Below, piece after piece: positions 58,020 to 64,000 of a DNA stretch of 64,000 bases (within the stretch, counting starts at the first letter, position 1; each line of letters begins with the position of its first letter). Origin of the DNA: Eleusine coracana subsp. coracana (Eukaryota > Streptophyta > Magnoliopsida > Poales > Poaceae); contig CM064417.1 of NCBI GenBank assembly GCA_032690845.1, forward strand, positions 25,689,110-25,753,109. Direction: 5' to 3'. The position numbers were made by a program, and so were the translations under genes. Below the pieces are notes generated by a model. The model worked only from the letters and a program-made list of their open reading frames with translations. It did not search any database and was not told the DNA's origin.

Positions 58020-59100
58020 GCATAACTATATAGAAAGACTAAATATATTAAATAGAACAAAGTCTTACAAAAGAAGAAAGATACAAGAGCCATAACACAA
58101 CTCCAAGGAAGACTTAGGAACTGATGAAACCTCTATTCTAAACCTAACTCCACTTGAACTAAAGAGAATTACAAAATGGTAAAGAGAGTAATGCTTCTTG
58201 TTGTGTGCTTTGGAGTGAGGCCTCTCACTTCTATTAATACTACACAATGTCGGTTCCCGGAGTCGGTAACCGCTGCCAAACGTGCATAACTGCCATTGGG
58301 GAGTCACCAGGAGCCAACACATGGCAGCCATGCACCAGGGGGGCACTCCCCGTTCGGCCGAACACCCCAGTTTGGTGGAACAGGGGGTAGTCCCCTCGGG
58401 TGCTGCCACCTCTGGTGGCCTGCCATATGGGTCCCATTACCCAGTGACACACTAAGGTCAGTTCTTAAGTCAGTTTTCTTCTATAAGTGGGCCAGTCAAT
58501 CCGTGGGAGTCCCAATTGGCGGGCTCTGATTGGTGGAAGTTGTGTTTCTTCACCACACGGGTGTGTTTCCTCCTCTATTTTGTTATTTCTTCTACATATC
58601 AGTGTTTCTCCAAGCTATATCAGTGTTTCTCCAAGCTATAGTGGAATGTTGAATCCTCCTTTATTTCGAGTTATATTGATGGTCAGAAATGGTATTTAAC
58701 GACCATCAACAAACTCTCCCAAACTGAACCTTTGCTCATCCCGATGCAATGATAGAACTTTAGCTTGTTGATCAGGAGTTGCTACAATGTTTTATATTCA
58801 ACCATAGTGCCAAGTGCACAACAAAATACTCTACCTTTAATTGAATAAGTTGGCATCTGGTAACTCACCCTTTTTAACTTATTCCTTGTGGGACTTTTGG
58901 CTTCTTTTCATCTTGGGTGGTTGAAAGACAGAACGGTCTTTTGTAGGACACCATTCTCTCATCCTTGTGTTCCACTTTTCATCCAGAGTTTTTGTTTTCA
59001 AAAGATTCGGCAAATAAAACTAAGTTCCTCCAATGATACACTTGATCACTATTGATGGTCATTAAATACCAATTCCAACCGTCAATATAGCCACAAATAA
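58020..59100. repeat. Non-coding spacer with an inverted repeat
   Basis: No gene. 58661-58711 and 59052-59095 are imperfect inverted copies: GATGGTCAGAAATGGTATTT on one side, and TTGATGGTCATTAAATACC on the other in reverse sense. About 340 bases lie between them. 58300-58420 holds short mirrored boxes such as TTCGGCCGAA. The flanks CTCTCCCAAACTGAACCTTTG resemble Athila-type spacer. Confidence 0.45.
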
Positions 59101-60516
59101 GGGAAGACTTAGCATTTCATACACACATGTAATCTAGGATTAATAAGTGAGAAACCATGTGGATAAGTGCCATGGTTTGCAATATGTGATGAGTAATTGA
59201 CTTTGGTTGATTCGCTGTTTGAGTTGAAATGCAGGGATCTGGGGATTGCATAAGTGTGTGCATTGTTATGGTTATGACTAATCAGAGTTGGTATAGATAC
59301 TGGTGATATTGCAGGAGATGGGAAATGTGTTTGCTTGTCTCATGACGTGTAGGTCACTGGAGTCAACTTGGCGGTCAACGTCGAGAGGATCGGGCACAAG
59401 TAGGAGACTTGGGGCCGGACAATCGGGAGGCTGGGTGAAGTCAAGGGTGATCCATACCGTACACGTGGAGAGGCAAAAAGAACGAATGGTTTTGCGGTTG
59501 AGCTTCGAAACCATGGGTGGTGATCAAGACGGTGGGGTTGACCAAGTCAAAGGTGATGGGGCGTCGGTGCAAGTAGAGGCTTCCAATGGACCGGAGGCGG
59601 GAGAGACTTGTCGACGAGGAAACTCACGGGACGAGTTGACACGCGTCAAGATCAAGAAATCACACTTTGAGAAGCGTGCAAGGCGGTTTTCTGGTTTGGG
59701 CCTCAAAACCGATGGCAGTGATTAAAGATGCACGTGGCACCATCGCGGAGGTTGCATCGAGGCGAAGCAAAGTCGTGAAGGGCTTGATGGCGTTTGGGCG
59801 ATGAGGAAAATGATGGACGGTTATGCCCCTCATGGTAGGTGGCAGTGTATTATAGGTGAGGGGTAGAATGGTCTTTAAGACAACCCCTAGTCCTATATAA
59901 GGAGAGGTAGGGCTGGTGGAGGAGGTGCCTCTCTTTCCATTAGCCTTGCCTTAGGTCTTCATTTCAAAGTGCTAGGAGAGGTCTTCATGTAATAGAGGAG
60001 AGGAGTGGGTGTGTGAGAGACATCTCTTTCTATTCCAAATAGTGGGAGGAAGAGAGTGGCTTACTAGCCATGTATCCATGTATCTTGACTTGATGAATCA
60101 ATGATATGAGATTCAAGTTCGTGCTCAAGATCTTCCTTTCTCACTAAATCCTGAAATTCTCTTTTTCTCTATTTTTCGGAGCTATTTTTGTGGGAATTTT
60201 TTATCTCATTTTTAAGTGAGTTTTTGGGGCAGATTTCTTGGGGATCTTAGTGTTATGATGAGCTAGAATAATCCTATATGGGTCCTTGATCGAATCAAGG
60301 GCTCTAGCACCTTCGATTTGAAGGATTTCTCAAGTTTTCCCTTTTTGGTGTTCTAGGCACAAGATCTAAAATTCGTGATGATTCCTTGAGCCAATTGAGT
60401 GGATGTTCTTGGATTTGGGTCGTGATGTGTTGAGGATTATCTAGTCTAAAAATCGCATGATTTGGAGTTGATTTGATTAGGTTTGGTCAAGTTTTTGCCT
60501 AATCCTAAGCTATTTC
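59101..60516 (+). other. LTR-like sequence with TATA box, unclassified
   Basis: The base composition and order (GC-richer 59340-59800, then CCTATATAAGGAGAG at 59891-59905, then T-rich leader) look like the promoter half of an LTR. No terminal repeats or target duplication found. The 140-codon frame at 59303-59725 has no recognisable domain and is not called. Confidence 0.35.
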
Positions 60517-61017
60517 AGTTCTGTCTGAGGGTGTGTTGCGTTTTCTCAAGGTTTGTTAATTTTTGCTATAGGAGTGTTCCTTTTTTAGTTCAGACTTGTC
60601 CGATCTGAACGTGGGTTGCATTTTCTCAGGGTGTGTTACTTCTTGCTCTAGGAGTGTTCCTTTTTCTGTTCGGACTTGTCCGACTGAACGTGTGTTGCAT
60701 TTTCTCAAGGTGTCTTACTTTTTGCTCCAGGAGTGTTCCTTTTCCAGTTCGGACTTGTCCGATCTGAACGTGTGTTGTGTTTTATCAAGATCTGTTACTT
60801 TTTGCTCCAGAAGTGTTACATTTTCAGTTCGGACTTGTCCGATCTGAATGTGTGTGGCGTTTTCTCAGGCTGTGTTACTTTTTATTCCACGAGTGTTCCT
60901 TTTTCATTTCGGCCTTGTCCGATCTGAACGTGTGTTGCGTTTTCTCAGGGAGTGTTACTTTTTACTCTAGAAGTGTTCCGTTTTCAATTCGGACTTGTCC
61001 AATCTGAATGTTGGGTT
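60517..61017 (+). repeat. 80-bp tandem repeat, about six copies
   Basis: The unit contains TTTTCTCAAGG, GTGTTACTTTTTGCTC, AGGAGTGTTCCTTTT and TTCGGACTTGTCCGATCTGA. Copies of TTTTCTCAG start at 60541, 60621, 60700, 60780, 60860 and 60940, so the period is 80 (79 once by a single deletion). Each unit carries the short hairpin CGGAC-TT-GTCCG. The array stops six bases before the LTR of element C. The open frames here only reflect the repeat. Confidence 0.92.
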
Positions 61018-61023
61018 CCTTTT

Positions 61024-61946
61024 TGATGAGGACATCACTCCTATGGATACACACAACACTCCTTCAATTCTGGACTTGCAAGGTCCAATGACTAGAGCTC
61101 GTGCACGACGACTAAATTTAGAGGTGAGCTCGTTCCTACGTTCTTCGCTATATGTTACTTTTGAGAATGGTTTGCTACCTAATGATTATTTTATGATTAG
61201 AAACCATGGAGAGGACCAGGAGATGATGGGAGAAGGAGTTGGGAACGTGGAGGACCAGCAAGGGCTTGGAAGCCAAAGTGGAGGCCCAATCAAAACCGAC
61301 TTCAAGTCTGTTTCAGGACCTAGGACCAGTCTGCACTAAAACAGTCGCCCAGGACGCATACGGACTCGGATTTGGAAGTTCTACATATGCACGGAAAGAT
61401 AAGGAGAAGATCTTTCCAATGCTGCCGGCCACATGTCAAAATTCATCCGGAGTCATCGGGAATCGTCAAAACAAGAGAGAGTCCAGAATCTGTGTTGGTG
61501 CTGCGTCGCCTATTTTTGGCCTTTGGGCTTTGTAGCTAGTTGAGCCCAATTAGGTGCGCGTCCAGAGGGTCTTGCACGACCCTAGGATTTTTATATACAG
61601 CCACCGCCGCACCATTAGGGTTTTGGTTTTGCTTAGATTAATTCTGTTCATAAACAGTTTTGCCGTTCATCGGTTTGTGAGACCCCAACTTCGAGAGTTT
61701 AATCATACATCTGCAATTGTGTTGCATTCTTCGTTGTTCTTGCTTGTGTTCTTGATTCGCAGGCAGGGAATAGCCTCTTCGGCGAGGTCAATCGTCTTTG
61801 GACGGTTGATAACCAGAGGAGACGTCGTGCTGCGATTGCGGGGTTTAGAACGTGCTGTTCTAAAGCCGGATCAATTTGTGTGTCGCCTCCAACCAAATCA
61901 ACTTACCAAGAACCTTTCGGAAGATCGGGAACCCTTGTTCACATCA
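61024..61946 (+). repeat. 5' LTR of element C
   Basis: A 923-bp LTR, TGATGAGGACATCACTCC to TTCACATCA, closely similar to the LTRs of A. TATA region TTTTTATATACAG near 61588-61600. Confidence 0.9.
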
Positions 61947-63141
61947 AGTGGTAATCAGAGCTTCAGGTGCACCGTCAGGTTCGCACTACCCTTTAGTTTT
62001 GTTTTCGTGTTCTTCCTATCGTCCACAGAAAATACCAAAAAAAAATTTCCCCCGCCCATAACCACGTGTTTAGCCTTTGCATATTTCAATTTCAGAGTCC
62101 GTAGTGTTGAGTTTGTGCCCTAGTTCTTGTTTAGTCACTGGTTTAGTTTGTGTTTTTATCGTCAGTAGTGTTTCCCTTGCAACCCTAGCCGCCATCCCCT
62201 TCACCATCCTCGGTTTTGTCGGCTTTGTGTGCTAGGGTTGATTGATCAACACGCCCACCCTAATCCCACCCTAAACCTACCCTCACCACCTCGGACCAAT
62301 TTTCACATATTCCACTTTCCACTGCATCCACCTCGCCAAACAAAAATCCCTACCTGACCCCAAGCCGACTCGGGTTTCACTCAAACCCCCGGTTTCTTTA
62401 TAACCGATTCCGACACCCCTTCGGTAAAACGGCCATACCTTTTCGCTCGGTTATCCGTTTTAGCTGAAATTTTTATAGGAGATTCTTGACAAAAAGTTGA
62501 GCATACCCATCATCAAAAAATTCAAAAAAAATCGGGAAGATAAAGAAAAAATTCATTCAAGTTGAAACCCGACGTTTTCTGAAACTTCAAGATTTTCTGT
62601 AGGCCACGTCCTAGCTTGGTTTGACCTGAAATTTTTTTGTGGTTTCTCCCCGTTTTCTAGTGAGTTGGAAAAAAATATCAAAAAAATAAAAAAAAGAAAT
62701 TTGGGATTCCTACTAGTGCTCCATCTAGCCCCCTGGAATTTCTGAGTTTGGCTGTTTTACACTTAGCCCCCTGTTATCGACTGTGTGCCTTTGTCTCCTG
62801 GTTTCTTCTTTGCTATCACTACTGTTCTAGAAAATAGTTAGACCAGCAACTAGGGACAAGTTACTTGGGCACTTATTCAGCTTTACTATCTGTTTTTGAT
62901 TTGTGTGCCACTCATATATATATATATTTGGCCTTCCTAGCTCTACATACTTCTTCTGGACAGCACATAGGTTATTTTGTAACCCTTGCAATCGTGGAAC
63001 ACTTCTCCCTAGTATCCTTCGCTTTGTTATTTTCAGAACTTTGTAAGAGCTTTGCAAGAAGCTTCCTTTTGCTATGTTGAGAGGTACCACTGCTTAGTAG
63101 TTTTGTAGGGATAACCTTCACCTTTTGTTTTGGTGTTTCTG
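61947..63141 (+). other. PBS and 5' leader of element C
   Basis: Equivalent to 7532-8763 of element A. No gene in it; the open frames in the leader are not conserved with B. Confidence 0.7.
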
Positions 63142-63369
63142 ATGTCAGGAAGTGATGGAGAGGGTGCTTCACCCTCAAAATTGGATGAGTGCGTGAGCCA
63201 AAATCAGTTACAGAAGGCTTTGCAGGCGGTTCAGAGTGATTTGGCAGAGACGATCACCAGGGCCGTCACCAAGCTTCACCTGGGAGAAAGCATTGAGCGG
63301 TTGGATAAGAGAATCTCTAAGCTAACCGATCAGGTTGTCGAATTGGAGACCGCTCACAAGACCAACAAT

Positions 63370-63418
<49 letters not shown>

Positions 63419-64000
63419 CCAACACCAACAACGACGTTGAAGACGATCATGATGAAGCAACGGTGTATAAGGCTGATGGCACCGTCGATAGGTCAGCTAC
63501 AAGGACCGCAAGGTTACGACGTCGTTTGCAACGTAACCCTCAAGGTATGGGTGGTTTCCACAACCACAACCGTCGCACACAAGGTAACTATGCTCCAGAT
63601 GATCCGTATGCTAAAATTAAGTTTTCAATTCCTTCATTTTCGGGTCAGTACGATGGTGATGCTTACCTTGATTGAGAAATGACGGTAGAACAAAAATTTA
63701 ATGCCCACCTTGTTCCTGAACAACATAGAGTTAGACAAGCCACTAGTGAGTTTAAGGACTTTGCTATTGTTTGGTGGAGTGGTCTAGCTGCTGAAACCGA
63801 TTTGCCTACTACTTGGAAAGAACTTAAGGTAGAAATGCGTGATCGTTTTGTTCCTCCTTCTTTTTATAGAGAAATTCGTAATAAACTGTAACGTTTAGAT
63901 CAAGGAGATAAAACTGTTCAGGAGTATTTTAGTGAGCTTCAGAAGGGTTTGATTCGTTGTGCTGTGGTTGAAAAAGTAGAGGATCAGATTTGCCGCTTTT
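63142..64000 (+). pseudogene. gag of element C (partial, two stops)
   Basis: The start MSGSDGEGAS at 63142 matches A and B. It is missing four codons of the ITRAVTDAVTKLHL part relative to A. It contains an AAC-rich repeat (63361-63432). A TGA at 63673-63675 (WEMTVEQ becomes stop-EMTVEQ, a TGG-to-TGA change) and a TAA at 63889-63891 break the frame. The gag core VRQATSEFKDFAIVWW is intact. Truncated by the window end before the CCHC knuckle. Confidence 0.85.

Larger units (their letters stand above)
61024..64000 (+). mobile_element. CRM-like Ty3/gypsy retrotransposon C (cut by window end)
   Basis: Same family as A and B: LTR 61024-61946, PBS-type AGTGGTAATCAGAGC at 61947, leader, and gag from 63142. 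The 3' half lies beyond the window. The bases before the LTR are CTTTT, the expected left target duplication, which cannot be checked here. Confidence 0.88.

Noticed and set aside
59303..59725. 140-codon open frame as a possible host gene
   Set aside because: No recognisable domain, opposite-strand frames of similar length, and it sits just upstream of an LTR-type TATA region.
60517..61017. Direct repeats that might be taken for a CRISPR array
   Set aside because: The whole 80-bp unit is repeated with no variable spacers; the context is a plant genome.
1..64000. Defence system, gene cluster or other new functional system
   Set aside because: Every long coding signal I could read belongs to a transposable element. 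I found no set of co-located host genes, and no tRNA or rRNA genes.

Overview
This is a plant nuclear window, most likely from a grass, and I infer a heterochromatic and possibly pericentromeric setting. I find no host gene, rRNA or tRNA gene that I can defend. Nearly all of the 64 kb is explained by transposable elements nested in one another: Ty3/gypsy LTR retrotransposons of CRM-like, Tat-like and Athila-like type, one L1-type LINE and one CACTA (En/Spm) DNA transposon. The organism call rests on the families present: CRM-like elements whose polyprotein runs into the 3' LTR, a RIRE2/Grande-like Tat element with a gene antisense to it, and Athila-type spacers.

Layout. 1-383 and 21130-31350 are pieces of an old minus-strand Athila-like element. 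A Tat-like element on the minus strand (384-21129, LTRs about 1.35 kb) is inserted in it and is itself split by CRM-like element A (6605-14437, plus strand, target duplication CATCT). The Tat element also carries a decayed nine-exon gene on the plus strand, antisense to its own gag-pol, that encodes a plant-mobile-domain-like protein. A minus-strand LINE (22489 to about 28720) splits the Athila ORF. From 31351 a GC-rich LTR (called X here) begins. It is interrupted by CRM-like element B (31714-46061). B's 3' LTR is interrupted by the younger CRM-like element D (39079-45683, duplication GTCGT), and X is interrupted again by a CACTA transposon (47778-54324, duplication TTA). A second partial copy of X lies at 56848-58019 and shows the CACTA-free site. 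Next come undefined LTR-like and spacer sequence, a six-copy 80-bp tandem repeat (60517-61017), and CRM-like element C (61024 to beyond the window end).

How the parts work. A, B, C and D encode, or once encoded, a single gag-protease-RT-RNaseH-integrase polyprotein that would form particles and integrate cDNA. In this group the polyprotein tail is encoded by the start of the 3' LTR. D is closest to intact: I see one stop and one 1-nt deletion, and I counted about 10 differences between its two 639-bp LTRs. A has five in-frame stops, B is heavily decayed and C is cut by the window edge. The LINE has lost its RT active site by a 1-nt deletion, and the CACTA transposase is truncated, so I infer that nothing here is autonomous now.

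Most notable points: the spliced antisense PMD-like gene inside the Tat element; a TAA stop shared at the same gag/protease site by A and B; a scattered 12-bp palindrome TGCCGATCGGCA in the Athila spacer; and a GC-rich segment inside the CACTA element that could be captured host DNA. I did not find a convincing new biological system.
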